Shown: positions 1 through 8,010, counted from the stretch's first letter. The stretch: DNA of 64,000 nucleotides from Pseudomonas svalbardensis (GCF_030053115.1 NZ_CP125619.1:3235501-3299500); one strand, 5' to 3'. The notes: generated from the sequence alone by a model not told the origin. Made by a program: numbers and translations.

Positions 1-2
1 AT

Positions 3-290
3 CACGAGGCTGTGGGGCGTGCCAGTGCCGAAGCGGCGAAACGGGTCGGTGCTGCGCTGCATGAGCTGCCCGTCTGGACCTGGCACTGGGCAACCCCGGA
101 AGACAGTTTCGTGCCTTGGCACCGGGCGCGAAAGATACTGTTGGCCCCGGCGCTGGTGGCGCGCAAACGTCACGCCATTCATGCCTTCGCCAGCCAACTG
201 GAGGGCGACCCGAAAATCGGCTTGCCACCGGTGCTGGCACCGTATGTGCTGGACCGGTTACTGCAACCGTTTGAAGTGGTGTTTGTATGA
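3..290 (+). CDS. PIG-L family deacetylase, C-terminal part (cut by window start)
   Basis: This frame is open from the window edge, and the first visible residues (HEAVGRAS) align with DHDAVGRAS in the complete paralogue at 1663-2421. The whole visible tail (VWTWHWATP, PWHRARK, FEVVFV) matches that paralogue closely. PIG-L proteins are zinc-dependent de-N-acetylases acting on GlcNAc-type or similar amides. The N-terminal zinc motif lies outside the window. The stop codon overlaps the next start as ATGA (287-290), so the gene is translationally coupled to the methyltransferase and belongs to the same operon. Confidence 0.85.
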   Translation, partial: HEAVGRASAEAAKRVGAALHELPVWTWHWATPEDSFVPWHRARKILLAPALVARKRHAIHAFASQLEGDPKIGLPPVLAPYVLDRLLQPFEVVFV

Positions 291-886
291 GCGTCGAGGA
301 TTGCTATTTCGACGGTTTGTTCGCCGGCAACGACGATCCCTGGGTGTTCCGTCAGCGCTGGTACGAACAGCGCAAACGCGCCATAACGCTGGCAGCGCTG
401 CCCCGACAGCACTACCGCGCGATCTTCGAACCCGGTTGCGCCAACGGGGAACTGAGCGCTGATCTGGCCACTCGCTGCGATCGCCTGTTGTGTTGCGATA
501 CGGCAGCCGCCGCCGTGGCGCTGGCTCGCACTCGCCTGAGTCTGTTCGACCATGCCGAAGTCCGCCAAAGTCGCCTGCCGAGCGATTGGCCCAACGAGCA
601 GTTTGACCTGATCGTGCTCAGCGAAGTCGGCTATTACCTGGATGCCGAAGATCTCAAGTGCCTGATCGAACACGCCGCCCGGTCACTGACTGCCGACGGC
701 CAGCTCCTGGCCTGCCACTGGCGCCCACCGATCGATGGCTGCCCGCTGAACGCACGACAGGTCCATGACCTGCTTCACGAACAGTTGCACTTGCCGCGCC
801 TGGTCTTGCATCAGGAGGCCGATTTCCTGTTGGAACTCTGGAGCCGTGAACCGCGCTCCGTGGCCGCGCTGGAGGGCTTGCGATGA
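287..886 (+). CDS. NodS-like SAM-dependent methyltransferase
   Basis: A 199-residue class I methyltransferase. SAM-binding motif I reads FEPGCANGELS (about residues 46-56), and the acidic end of strand beta-2 follows at CCDTA. The post-motif FDLIVLSEVGYYL fits a NodS-type small-molecule or N-methyltransferase. The N-terminus (DDPWVFRQRWYEQRK) is typical of NodS-type proteins. The gene starts inside the stop codon of the upstream PIG-L gene, and its own stop overlaps the GT2 start at 883 (ATGA). The three products therefore form one coupled unit, likely modifying a glycosylated or acylated metabolite. The substrate cannot be told from sequence. Confidence 0.85.
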   Translation: MSVEDCYFDGLFAGNDDPWVFRQRWYEQRKRAITLAALPRQHYRAIFEPGCANGELSADLATRCDRLLCCDTAAAAVALARTRLSLFDHAEVRQSRLPSDWPNEQFDLIVLSEVGYYLDAEDLKCLIEHAARSLTADGQLLACHWRPPIDGCPLNARQVHDLLHEQLHLPRLVLHQEADFLLELWSREPRSVAALEGLR

Positions 887-1542
887 TTGGCATTTTGATC
901 CCGGCGCATAACGAAGAAGCGTTGATCGAGCAGTGCATACGGGCCGCCCTGCGCGCCGCGTGCCATGAACGGCTGGAGGGTGAAACGGTCCTGGTGCTGG
1001 TGGTGCTCGACAGTTGCACTGACCGATCCTCAGAGATTGTGGACAGTTACCCAGTGCACAGCCTGGCGATCGAGGCGCGTAACGTCGGCCAGGCGCGCGC
1101 CGCAGGTGCACGGTTTTTACTGGATCGGGGGGTGCGCTGGATTTCCTGCTCCGACGCCGACAGCCGGGTCGCCAAGGACTGGCTGGTGGCGCAACTGGAC
1201 CTCGGTGCCGACGCGGTGTGCGGCACGGTGACGGTCGATCAGTGGAACGCGGCCTTCGATGAGGCGACACAGATTCGCTATCACAAGCGTTATCAGGCCC
1301 GCGACGGCCACCGGCATATCCATGGTGCCAACCTGGGCATCAGTGCCGAGGCTTACCGGCGTGCCGGTGGTTTCGAACCGCTGGCCAGTGACGAAGATGT
1401 ACAACTGGTGCGGCAACTCGAGCGCTGCGGGGCGAATATTGCCTGGAGCCAGCGTCCCCAGGTGCTCACCAGTGCTCGACTGGACAGCCGCGCACGGGGA
1501 GGATTTGGTGATTTTTTGCGGGACATGGTGCAGGTCGGATAA
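883..1542 (+). CDS. family 2 glycosyltransferase
   Basis: A 219-residue GT-A fold enzyme. The N-terminus IGILIPAHNEEALIEQC is the canonical nucleotide-sugar binding start. VLDSCTDRS and the DAD motif in SCSDADSRV (metal/UDP-sugar binding, about residue 90) follow, and the acceptor-side region GGFEPLASDEDVQL carries the ED motif. There are no membrane segments, so it probably acts in the cytoplasm. It is the last gene of the coupled PIG-L/methyltransferase/GT2 set. About 120 bp separate it from the second PIG-L gene. Deacetylase, methyltransferase and glycosyltransferase functions together suggest assembly of a modified glycoconjugate. Confidence 0.85.
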   Translation: MIGILIPAHNEEALIEQCIRAALRAACHERLEGETVLVLVVLDSCTDRSSEIVDSYPVHSLAIEARNVGQARAAGARFLLDRGVRWISCSDADSRVAKDWLVAQLDLGADAVCGTVTVDQWNAAFDEATQIRYHKRYQARDGHRHIHGANLGISAEAYRRAGGFEPLASDEDVQLVRQLERCGANIAWSQRPQVLTSARLDSRARGGFGDFLRDMVQVG

Positions 1543-1662
1543 AAAAACGTACCGGATGGAACATCGAGGCGACGAATAGCGTGACATAAGCAATACTCTG
1601 CTCGCGGCAATCCAGGGTTTGGAGCGCTGCACACTGCTATCAACGAGAACAAGGACGTAGCC

Positions 1663-2421
1663 ATGAAATCGGTTTCCATCAGTGAAAGCAGCCTGCCAGT
1701 ACAAATCTGGAACAGCGCCCCGCAACTGGACAACATTCCTGTCATCAGCACTCAGACCCTGGTCCCCGCCGGCGCACGCGCTGTAGTGATTGCCCCACAC
1801 CCTGGCGATGAAGTCGTGACCTGCGGCGGCTTGCTGCAGCTGCTCAGCGCCCAGGGACATCCGCTCCAGTTAATCTCGATTACCGACGGCAGCGCCAGCC
1901 ATCCGGGCTCGCAACAGTGGTCGGAGAAACGCTTGAGCGTGTTCCGCCCCCAGGAAAGCCTCGAAGCCTTGCGTCGGCTCGGGCTGCCGATGCACAGCCT
2001 CAAATGGATTCGTGGCGGCTTCACCGACAACGCCCTGGCCGAACGGGAATGTCAGATGACTCAGTTCATTGCCCGTTATTTACGCCCCGGGGATGTGGTG
2101 TTCAGCACCTGGCGCGAGGATGGCATTGTCGACCACGACGCCGTCGGCCGGGCCAGCGTCAAGGCCGCGGCCATGGTCGGGGCGGCGTTCAACGAAGTAC
2201 CGGTCTGGGCCTGGCACTGGCCAACGCGTGATCGAGGGCTAATACCGTGGCATCGCGCGCGCAAGGTTCGCTTGGACACCTGGACCGTCGCACGCAAAAG
2301 CCACGCCACCCACGCCTATGCCAGCCAGCTCGACGGCGAGCCAGCCATCGGCCTCGCCCCGCTGCTGCCCCCGGTGCTTCTGGAGCGGATACGGTTGCCT
2401 TATGAAATTGTGTTTGTCTGA
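1663..2421 (+). CDS. PIG-L family deacetylase, complete paralogue with altered active-site motif
   Basis: A 252-residue LmbE/PIG-L protein and close paralogue of the truncated gene at 3-290. The conserved zinc motif of the family is HPDDE. Here it reads APHPGDEVVTCGG, so the first Asp (general base in characterised members such as MshB) is Gly48, while His46 and Asp49 (zinc ligands) remain. The second metal region VDHDAVGRAS is intact. The start is preceded by an AAGGA-type ribosome site. A REP-like hairpin follows the stop. The enzyme may have reduced or altered activity; the unaltered-looking copy upstream could be the active one. Confidence 0.8.
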   Translation: MKSVSISESSLPVQIWNSAPQLDNIPVISTQTLVPAGARAVVIAPHPGDEVVTCGGLLQLLSAQGHPLQLISITDGSASHPGSQQWSEKRLSVFRPQESLEALRRLGLPMHSLKWIRGGFTDNALAERECQMTQFIARYLRPGDVVFSTWREDGIVDHDAVGRASVKAAAMVGAAFNEVPVWAWHWPTRDRGLIPWHRARKVRLDTWTVARKSHATHAYASQLDGEPAIGLAPLLPPVLLERIRLPYEIVFV

Positions 2422-2431
2422 CGTAGCGCTG

Positions 2432-2465
2432 GTAGCAGCTGCCGAGCTTGCGAGGCTGCTGCTAC
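2432..2465. repeat. REP-like palindrome, possible terminator
   Basis: GTAGCAGC and GCTGCTAC arms surround a short centre rich in GAGCTTGCGAGGC, forming a stem-loop 10 bp after the PIG-L stop. The sequence resembles the extragenic palindromes common in fluorescent Pseudomonas and could also end transcription of the PIG-L gene. It has no clear T tract. Confidence 0.5.
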
Positions 2466-2560
2466 AGTTTTCGGTGAACGGTTGTTACGACGAATCACTC
2501 TGAACTGCCCGTCGCTGCATCAGTCGCATACATAACCAGTCCTGATTCAGAGGAGTGAAC

Positions 2561-3361
2561 GTGACCAGTGATTCCAAGTGGCAGGCCGCCGAATCATCTC
2601 CATTGAACACGCCCCCGGCGATTCATCGACTGAGAGTACTGACGGTCAACACCCACAAGGGTTTTACCGCACTCAACCGACGTTTCATTCTCCCGGAACT
2701 GCGTGAAGCGGTACGCAGTACATCGGCGGACCTGGTGTTCCTGCAGGAAGTCGTCGGTGAACACGACCGCCATTCCACTCGCTACAACGATTGGCCGCAG
2801 ACCTCACAGTACGAGTTCCTGGCCGACAGCATGTGGAGCGACTTCGCCTACGGTCGCAACGCGGTCTACCCCAACGGTCACCACGGCAATGCCCTGTTAT
2901 CGAAATACCCGATCCGCGAACACCGCAACCTCGACGTCTCGATCACCGGCCCCGAACGGCGCGGGTTGCTGCATTGCGTGCTGGATGTACCGGGCCACAC
3001 CGAAGTCCATGCGATCTGCGTTCACTTGAGTCTGCTGGAAAGCCATCGCCAGTTGCAGCTCCAGCTACTCTGCCAACTGCTCGAATCCTTGCCCGACGAT
3101 GCGCCGGTGATTATCGCCGGCGACTTCAACGACTGGCAGTTGCAAGGCAACACCGCCCTCGCCCGACGCGACTATCTGCATGAAGCCTTCGAGCGTCACC
3201 ACGGTCGCCCGGCGAAAACCTATCCGGCACGCTTTCCGCTGCTGCGTCTGGACCGGATTTATCTGCGCAATGCCAGCAGTCATGAGCCGCGAATACTGGG
3301 GCACAAGCCCTGGACGCACTTGTCGGATCATTTGCCGTTGGCGGTGGAAGTGCATCTTTGA
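2561..3361 (+). CDS. endonuclease/exonuclease/phosphatase (EEP) family protein
   Basis: EEP-fold metal-dependent phosphodiesterase of about 266 residues. Visible motifs in order: LTVNTHKGF (Asn), LVFLQEVVG (catalytic metal Glu), [19 protein letters not shown] (GDFN catalytic Asp/Asn) and [12 protein letters not shown] (SDH, catalytic His). The substrate could be DNA, a lipid or an inositol phosphate. Two GTG starts exist. AGGAG at 2551-2555 sits 5 nt before GTG 2561, so that start is preferred over GTG 2555, which lies inside the ribosome site. The gene ends only about 25 bp before phage-tail remnants, so the downstream junction is a deletion scar. Confidence 0.85.
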   Translation: MTSDSKWQAAESSPLNTPPAIHRLRVLTVNTHKGFTALNRRFILPELREAVRSTSADLVFLQEVVGEHDRHSTRYNDWPQTSQYEFLADSMWSDFAYGRNAVYPNGHHGNALLSKYPIREHRNLDVSITGPERRGLLHCVLDVPGHTEVHAICVHLSLLESHRQLQLQLLCQLLESLPDDAPVIIAGDFNDWQLQGNTALARRDYLHEAFERHHGRPAKTYPARFPLLRLDRIYLRNASSHEPRILGHKPWTHLSDHLPLAVEVHL

Positions 3362-3384
3362 AACGCCCAATAGCTTCGTAGAAT

Positions 3385-3774
3385 ACTGTGCCGGCCTGCG
3401 CCTATGGGGCAACCGCACCGCGCGCCTGGCCCAGCGTCACCCACATACGCAACTTCGAAAACGTGCGGCGCACCAAAGACGTCGTCGACGAATCCATCCG
3501 CTACAGCGTGCTGCAATTTGTCAACCAGCCCATCACCACTTCACTCATCACCAGCATCACCGAAAGCGTCAACCTGTTCCTGCGCAAACTCATCGGCGAC
3601 GGCGCCTTACTCGGCGGTGAATGCTGGTACGACCCGGCCCGCAACCCACAAACCGAACTAGGACAGGACCACGCACTGTTCAACTACAAACTCACCGTGC
3701 CGCTGCCGTTTGAACGCGGCACCTTTGAAACCGAAATCACCGGGGAATACCTGGTTAACCTGGGGAACGCATAA
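3385..3774 (+). pseudogene. contractile phage tail sheath protein, C-terminal remnant
   Basis: The last ~110 residues (HIRNFENVRRTKDVVDESIR, LQFVNQPITTSLI, GECWYDPARNPQTEL, then FETEITGEYLVNLG) are the C-terminal domain of a P2/Mu-type tail sheath. A typical sheath has about 390-500 residues, so most of the gene is missing. Just upstream, GLRLWGNRTA is recognisable in another frame, which puts a frameshift near 3425. It is followed without a gap by a tail-tube remnant. The deletion endpoint lies just after the EEP gene. Non-functional. Confidence 0.8.
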
Positions 3775-4068
3775 ATGGCAGGCTTTAGCGCACACCGGAT
3801 CTCCAACGCCAACGTGTATCTGGATGGCACCAGCTTCTTTGGCAAGTGTGAAGAGATTGACCTGGGCACCATCAAAACCGTGATGAGCGACTTTCAAGGG
3901 TTGGGTATGGCCGGGTTGATCGAGCTGCCGGATGGCATCGACAAGTTGCGCCATGCTGTCGATGAGGGGGGGCGACCTCACATCAACGTCCTGCTAAACA
4001 CCATGTCTGCGCTAACCCACCAATGCGAAATTGCACTCCACTTGCCCATCCGTTTGCATTCCACCTGA
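3775..4068 (+). pseudogene. phage tail tube protein, N-terminal remnant
   Basis: This frame begins right after the sheath stop, the normal sheath-tube order. MAGFSAHRISNANVYLDG and the following IDLGTIKTVMSDFQGLGM are typical of P2-like major tail tube proteins, which run to about 170 residues. Similarity stops after ELPDGIDKL (about position 3950); the remaining codons look like random reading into non-phage DNA. The 3' break coincides with the transposon-end-like repeats that follow. Non-functional. Confidence 0.75.
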
Positions 4069-4115
4069 CCAGTCATTTGCATTCGTTCTGACCAGATTGC
4101 ATCGGATTTGGCCAG
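4053..4115 (+). repeat. three tandem ~20-bp direct repeats, transposon-end-like
   Basis: Units begin at 4053 (TTTGCATTCCACCTGACCAG), 4076 (TTTGCATTCGTTCTGACCAG) and about 4096 (TTGCATCGGATTTGGCCAG), spaced 20-23 bp. Repeated short sites at an end are characteristic of IS21-, Tn7- and Mu-type elements, where each site binds a transposase subunit. No transposase is present here, so this is probably a leftover end lying exactly where the phage tail genes break off. Confidence 0.5.
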
Positions 4116-4134
4116 CACGCTTTGTAACCATGAT

Positions 4135-4160
4135 CGGCAGAGAACGGCCAAAAGCGGTCA
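4135..4160 (+). repeat. dispersed intergenic repeat, diverged copy
   Basis: CGGCAGAGAACGGCCAAAAG is a diverged copy of the GGCAGAAATCGGCCAAAAGC family seen again at 4785, 9597 and 15162 in this window. It lies in the degenerate DNA behind the phage remnant. Confidence 0.5.
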
Positions 4161-4245
4161 GTCGGCGGATGAAATGTGGCTTGTACCAACCCACGATGTT
4201 GTATGTAATTCCACGCCAATTCAGTGCATAAAGTGGTTCGCAGGT

Positions 4246-4701
4246 ATGGAAGCCAGTACCCTCACATTTCAAGAGTTGTTTCGTCCGGGAAGCGCCTCAA
4301 ATGGCTACACCGTGGCCGAACGATGCTCCTCCGATTTTCTGATAAACGAACGTTCGTTGCTCAATGCTATCGTTATTGCTGCTGGTGGACATTCCGACTT
4401 TATGGGTTGTTTCGTTAAGGGCTTCCTAGAGCAAAACAAACAATCTAATTTTCGTCTGCTATTACGCGAGCCCGCTGAAATAGAAAGCGGTCGGATACTC
4501 CTTTACATCTGCCCCGAGTGCGGTGACATCGGGTGTGGCGCCTACGCAGTATCTGTTCGCCAAAACGATGACTGTTTCACGTGGGATTCCTTTGCTTACG
4601 AGAACGGCTATGAAGAACCTCAAATCATTGAAGGAGTCGGCCCCTTCACATTTGAGAAGCATGCCTATGAGGCAGCTATCAACGATGCGGCTGCTTTCTA
4701 G
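4246..4701 (+). CDS. hypothetical protein with CxxC cluster
   Basis: A 151-residue soluble protein starting METASTLT-like (M-E-A-S-T). I do not recognise a named family. The most distinctive stretch is LLYICPECGDIGCGAYAVSV (about residues 82-101), with three cysteines in a C-x2-C-x4-C arrangement that could bind zinc or be redox-active. An acidic C-terminus (FAYENGYEEPQIIEGVGPF) follows. The upstream frame stays open to 4108 but contains repeat DNA, so ATG 4246 is the likelier start, although no strong ribosome site is visible. It lies in an accessory stretch between phage remnants and cif. A zinc-ribbon-like immunity or stress protein is a guess only. Confidence 0.5.
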   Translation: MEASTLTFQELFRPGSASNGYTVAERCSSDFLINERSLLNAIVIAAGGHSDFMGCFVKGFLEQNKQSNFRLLLREPAEIESGRILLYICPECGDIGCGAYAVSVRQNDDCFTWDSFAYENGYEEPQIIEGVGPFTFEKHAYEAAINDAAAF

Positions 4702-4751
4702 AAGGCAACTCAACCTGCGCTGCTAAAGCAGGCCGATTGTGTCCGTCGACC

Positions 4752-4810
4752 GCCGCTTTTGGTCGATTTCGGTCAGTCGTGATAGGCAGAAATCGGCCAA
4801 AAGCGGACAT
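4752..4810 (+). repeat. dispersed intergenic repeat, near-palindromic copy
   Basis: The left half CCGCTTTTGGTCGATTTC (4752-) and the right half GGCAGAAATCGGCCAAAAGC (4785-) are approximate inverted copies, and the right half ends in GGACAT. It is the best-preserved copy of the family in this window. It lies between the hypothetical gene and the 3' end of cif, where it could form a hairpin in the RNA. Confidence 0.6.
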
Positions 4811-4889
4811 GCGCCAAGCCCCGACCGCGGTTCACACCGGTGGCCCCCGCGTTTCAAATAGCAGCCACCTTACGCATCAAGAACATCCG

Positions 4890-5840
4890 TCAGTTATTCA
4901 AGAATTTGACCACCAGAGGATTCATTTCAGCGGAGCACTCCTCCGGCAACCAGTGCCCACAATTGGGCAAGACCTGGCCTTCTACATTGGTCGCGTATTC
5001 TTTCATTTGATCCACTTGAAATTGCCCCATCCCGCCGTGCCCTCCACCGCCGATTGCCAGCACGGGCATGTTCAGGGGAGTCTTTGCCAGCTCGACGTTT
5101 TCAGTGACCGATTGGTTAAGCGCTCGGTAGTATTCGAACGACGCGTTCAGCGTATGGGGCTTGGCGTATGACTTGGCGTAAAGATCGAGCAGCTCAGGCG
5201 TAAAGACATCCTTGTTGGTCGCGTGTTCTTTGATGAAGTGCGAGAGGAACAATTTCTCATGCCCTGTGATCAACTTTTCGGCCAATTGGTTGCCAGCGGC
5301 GAAGAAGCTGAAATGCCAGACCAGCGACTCACCCTGTGGTGAGAATGCCGGGAAATCGTAAATGCGCTTGTCGGGAATCGGTGCCTCCATGTACACCAGT
5401 TTCCTTATCTGGCTTTGGTGGGTTACTGCCATGGGATAGGTGTTCCAGATACCGATGTCGTGCGCAACCAAGTCAAACGGCTGGTTCCCGCTTAGCTGTG
5501 TCGCGAGGGCGAACAGATATTTCGAGACGTCAGTGCCGGTGTAACTGGTCTTGGGCGGTTCCGACTCGCCCAGGCCCGGTAAATCCACCGCAACTACGGT
5601 GTGAGTCTTCGCGAGTTCGGGCATCAAGCTGTGCCACTCATACCAGGCTTGACCAAATCCGTGGACCAGGTAAACCAAAGGCCCGGAACCGCCCTTCACA
5701 TAGTGGAGCTTCACGCCGTCTATGGTTTTGAATTCACTCTTGAATCCCGCTGGAACAGGAAACTCTGCCGCTTGTGCCAAGCATGGCAAAGCCAGGGTGA
5801 TTGCGATTGCGGCGAGGGTCGATCTAATGCGCTGTTTCAT
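4890..5840 (-). CDS. cif: Cif-like secreted epoxide hydrolase
   Basis: A 316-residue alpha/beta hydrolase with a Sec signal peptide (cleavage near AQA-AEFPVP, residue ~25). It matches what I know of the P. aeruginosa CFTR inhibitory factor Cif almost motif for motif with a one-residue offset. Nucleophile Asp128 sits in [13 protein letters not shown], Glu152 in YMEAPIP (Cif Glu153), His176 in LVWHFSF (Cif His177), Tyr238 in SFEYYRA (Cif Tyr239) and catalytic His296 in NCGHWLPEE. Cif opens epoxides in the periplasm or outside the cell and is exported in vesicles. The start has GGGAG 8 nt upstream. It lies 63 bp downstream of the MFS gene and is probably co-transcribed and derepressed through the CifR-like protein. 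Confidence 0.92.
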   Translation of the reverse strand: MKQRIRSTLAAIAITLALPCLAQAAEFPVPAGFKSEFKTIDGVKLHYVKGGSGPLVYLVHGFGQAWYEWHSLMPELAKTHTVVAVDLPGLGESEPPKTSYTGTDVSKYLFALATQLSGNQPFDLVAHDIGIWNTYPMAVTHQSQIRKLVYMEAPIPDKRIYDFPAFSPQGESLVWHFSFFAAGNQLAEKLITGHEKLFLSHFIKEHATNKDVFTPELLDLYAKSYAKPHTLNASFEYYRALNQSVTENVELAKTPLNMPVLAIGGGGHGGMGQFQVDQMKEYATNVEGQVLPNCGHWLPEECSAEMNPLVVKFLNN

Positions 5841-5903
5841 TTTATTTCTCCCATCGAGTTATGACTGAAAATTACGACCATGCGAAGGCGTGCTATCCCC
5901 CGA

Positions 5904-7109
5904 TCAATGACTGTGGATCGCTTGGGTAGTGTGCCGTTGACCTTGTGGAAAACCATGCGCCCGTGCCCGAAATGCAATGGCCAAGCTGATCAATAGCAAC
6001 GCCAGCAACACGCTAGGAAATGCATTCGTTCCCCATTGGCCGAGTAACACGCCACCCAGCAGTCCACCGCCAGCAATAGCGCTGTTCCAGACCACTACGT
6101 TCATGGAGAGCGCAACGTCAGAGCCCTTGCCTGCGGCGTCGGCGAGTGCTGTTTGCAGCAGGGTGGCCGCGCCACCAAAGGTCAGCCCCCAAATGAAGAC
6201 ACCTACGTAAATGGCTGTGGCGGAGCCTGAGAACACTCCGAGGAAAATCGAAACCGCTGCGAATGTTGCAAGGCTGGCCAGCACGGTTGTTCGCAGGTGC
6301 CGGTCGACCAGTCGGCCCGTGAGCCAGATGCTGGCCAGCGCAGCGACACCAAATGTGAGCAATACCAAATCGACGTCACTGTTCAGCCCAGCCTTGGAAA
6401 CGAAAGGCGCGACATAGGTGTAAAGAATGTTGTGGGCCAGCATCCAGGTGAAGACGACCGCCAATACCGAACGGACGCCTGGGGTGAAAAATACCTGACG
6501 TAACGGCATGCGCTGTGAGGATGATTGGCCTGGGTAATCCGGCACTTTGATCAGCACCCAAACGATCAATATCAGGGTCATGCCGGACATCAATCCAAAG
6601 GCCATGCGCCAGCCCATGAATCCACCCAGCCAGGTTCCCATCGGCACACCCAACGACAGCGCGATGGGCGTACCCACCATCGCCACCGCCAATGCGCGCC
6701 CCTGCAAATGAGGGGCGACCATGCGCCGTGCATAGCCCGCGATAAGGCTCCAGGCCAATCCCGCTGAAACCCCGGCGAAAAACCGTGCAATCAGCGTCAG
6801 CCAGTAATCGGAAGACAGCGCCGTGAGGGAGTTGAACACCAGGAAGCCGACAATCGTCACCAGCAGTACCGTCCTGCGGCGCCAGCTTTGCGTGGCAATG
6901 GTCAGCGGGATTGCCGCCAGCAATGACCCCAACGCATAGACAGTCACCATCTGTCCGGCCAGAGACGCAGAGACACCCAGGCCACTGCCGATTTCAGGTA
7001 GCAAACCTGCTGGCAAGGTCTCAGTGACAATGCAAATGAAACCCGTCATCGCCAGTGCAAGCAGGGCTCCAAGCGGAAGCTTTCCGCTCTGTCGTTCATC
7101 TATAGTCAT
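5904..7109 (-). CDS. MFS transporter of the cif operon
   Basis: About 401 residues with 12 predicted membrane helices. The family loop motif appears as AIPLTIATQSWRRRTVLL between helices 2 and 3, and PAGLLPEIGSGLGVS near the N-terminus is typical of the DHA1 (arabinose/drug efflux, YdhP-like) group. ATG 7109 is preferred over an upstream ATG because GAGGTGG lies just before it. In P. aeruginosa the cif operon also contains an MFS gene in this position. Here it is the first gene of the operon, since no morB separates it from the regulator. Its substrate is unknown; an epoxide, its diol or a drug are possible. Confidence 0.88.
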   Translation of the reverse strand: MTIDERQSGKLPLGALLALAMTGFICIVTETLPAGLLPEIGSGLGVSASLAGQMVTVYALGSLLAAIPLTIATQSWRRRTVLLVTIVGFLVFNSLTALSSDYWLTLIARFFAGVSAGLAWSLIAGYARRMVAPHLQGRALAVAMVGTPIALSLGVPMGTWLGGFMGWRMAFGLMSGMTLILIVWVLIKVPDYPGQSSSQRMPLRQVFFTPGVRSVLAVVFTWMLAHNILYTYVAPFVSKAGLNSDVDLVLLTFGVAALASIWLTGRLVDRHLRTTVLASLATFAAVSIFLGVFSGSATAIYVGVFIWGLTFGGAATLLQTALADAAGKGSDVALSMNVVVWNSAIAGGGLLGGVLLGQWGTNAFPSVLLALLLISLAIAFRARAHGFPQGQRHTTQAIHSH

Positions 7110-7124
7110 TTGCCACCTCATATA

Positions 7125-7140
7125 TATACCGATCGGTATA
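7125..7140. promoter_or_regulatory. TetR-type operator, perfect 16-bp palindrome
   Basis: TATACCGATCGGTATA is a perfect palindrome located 15 bp upstream of the MFS start. Its position between divergent MFS and tetR genes and its symmetry fit a dimeric TetR repressor site controlling the MFS-cif operon. Confidence 0.8.
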
Positions 7141-7175
7141 ATATGGGGGTGTGCCGCGATCTAGTCAACGACTTA

Positions 7176-7191
7176 TATATCGATTAGTATT
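7176..7191. promoter_or_regulatory. second, degenerate TetR operator
   Basis: TATATCGATTAGTATT matches the perfect operator at 7125 in 12-13 of 16 positions, with the CGAT core kept. Centre-to-centre distance is 51 bp, close to five helical turns. It lies 24 bp before the tetR start and could mediate autorepression. Confidence 0.6.
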
Positions 7192-7214
7192 TAAGTGATC
7201 GAAAGGAGGTTCAC

Positions 7215-7865
7215 ATGGCACAGATGGGACGTCCACGCACCTTTGACCGTGGCGTGGCAATTACTCAGGCGATGCATTTGTTCTGGGAGCACGGCTATGA
7301 CGCAACATCACTCAGCCAGCTCAAGGCAAATATCGGCGGCGGCATCACCGCACCCAGCTTCTACGCTGCATTCGGCTCAAAGCAGGCGCTGTTCAATGAA
7401 GTGATGGAACGTTACCTGAACACCCACGGCCGGGTGACCGATAGCCTGTTTGACACCACGCTCCCCCCGAGAGAGTCGGTCGAACTTACGCTGCGGCGCT
7501 CCGCGAAAATGCAGTGTGAGCCCGACCACCCAGCAGGATGCCTGGTGGCGCTGGGTCTGCTGAGTGCCTGCACGGATGAAAGCAAAGCCATCTCCCAGCC
7601 GCTGGCTGACGCAAGATCCTTGAACCGTGCAGGGATGGTGGCGTGTGTCGAGCGCGCTATCGCATCCGGGGAGCTGCCAACCACGGTTGTGCCCGAGGCA
7701 TTGGCCACGGTGTTTGACAGCTTTCTCCTGGGGATTTCGGTACTGGCCCGAGACGGTGTGCCCCTCAAACAGATAAACGACGCGGTGACGCAAATCATGA
7801 CGGTATGGGATGCGTCGTGTATCGGTCGTCCGGCGATTATTAAGGCAATCCCTAAACGGGAGTAA
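7215..7865 (+). CDS. cifR: CifR-like TetR family repressor
   Basis: A 216-residue TetR regulator. The N-terminal HTH spans about residues 10-55: FDRGVAITQAMHLFWEHGYDA, then LSQLKANIGGGITAPSFYAAFGSK. The latter has the GI-x-APSFYAAFG form of the COG1309 subgroup that includes CifR. The C-terminal half is the ligand domain, containing DHPAGCLVALGLLSACT. The start has AAAGGAGGT at 7202-7210. It is divergent from the MFS-cif operon across two TATAnCGAT palindromes. CifR in P. aeruginosa releases DNA on binding epoxides; the same role is inferred here from locus arrangement. Confidence 0.85.
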   Translation: MAQMGRPRTFDRGVAITQAMHLFWEHGYDATSLSQLKANIGGGITAPSFYAAFGSKQALFNEVMERYLNTHGRVTDSLFDTTLPPRESVELTLRRSAKMQCEPDHPAGCLVALGLLSACTDESKAISQPLADARSLNRAGMVACVERAIASGELPTTVVPEALATVFDSFLLGISVLARDGVPLKQINDAVTQIMTVWDASCIGRPAIIKAIPKRE

Positions 7866-7941
7866 ACAGCGAACCCTGTTCCCAGTAAGCGCATCAGTAT
7901 CGACAGCTCTTTGGCTGTTGATGAGCGTGTTGTACCTGAAG

Positions 7942-8010
7942 AATGTCCGCTTTGGGTCGGCTGCTGCCCTTCGTAACTGGTCGTTATCGACCGAACGTAA
8001 GGAGGTAGGA
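7942..8010 (+). repeat. dispersed intergenic repeat, AATGTCCGCTTTGGGTCG form
   Basis: AATGTCCGCTTTGGGTCG at 7942 is the inverted-arm form of the dispersed family (compare the GGCCAAAAGCGGACAT copy at 4790). A loosely complementary stretch with CGACCGAACG follows about 45 bp later. It lies in the spacer between cifR and the aminotransferase gene. Confidence 0.45.
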
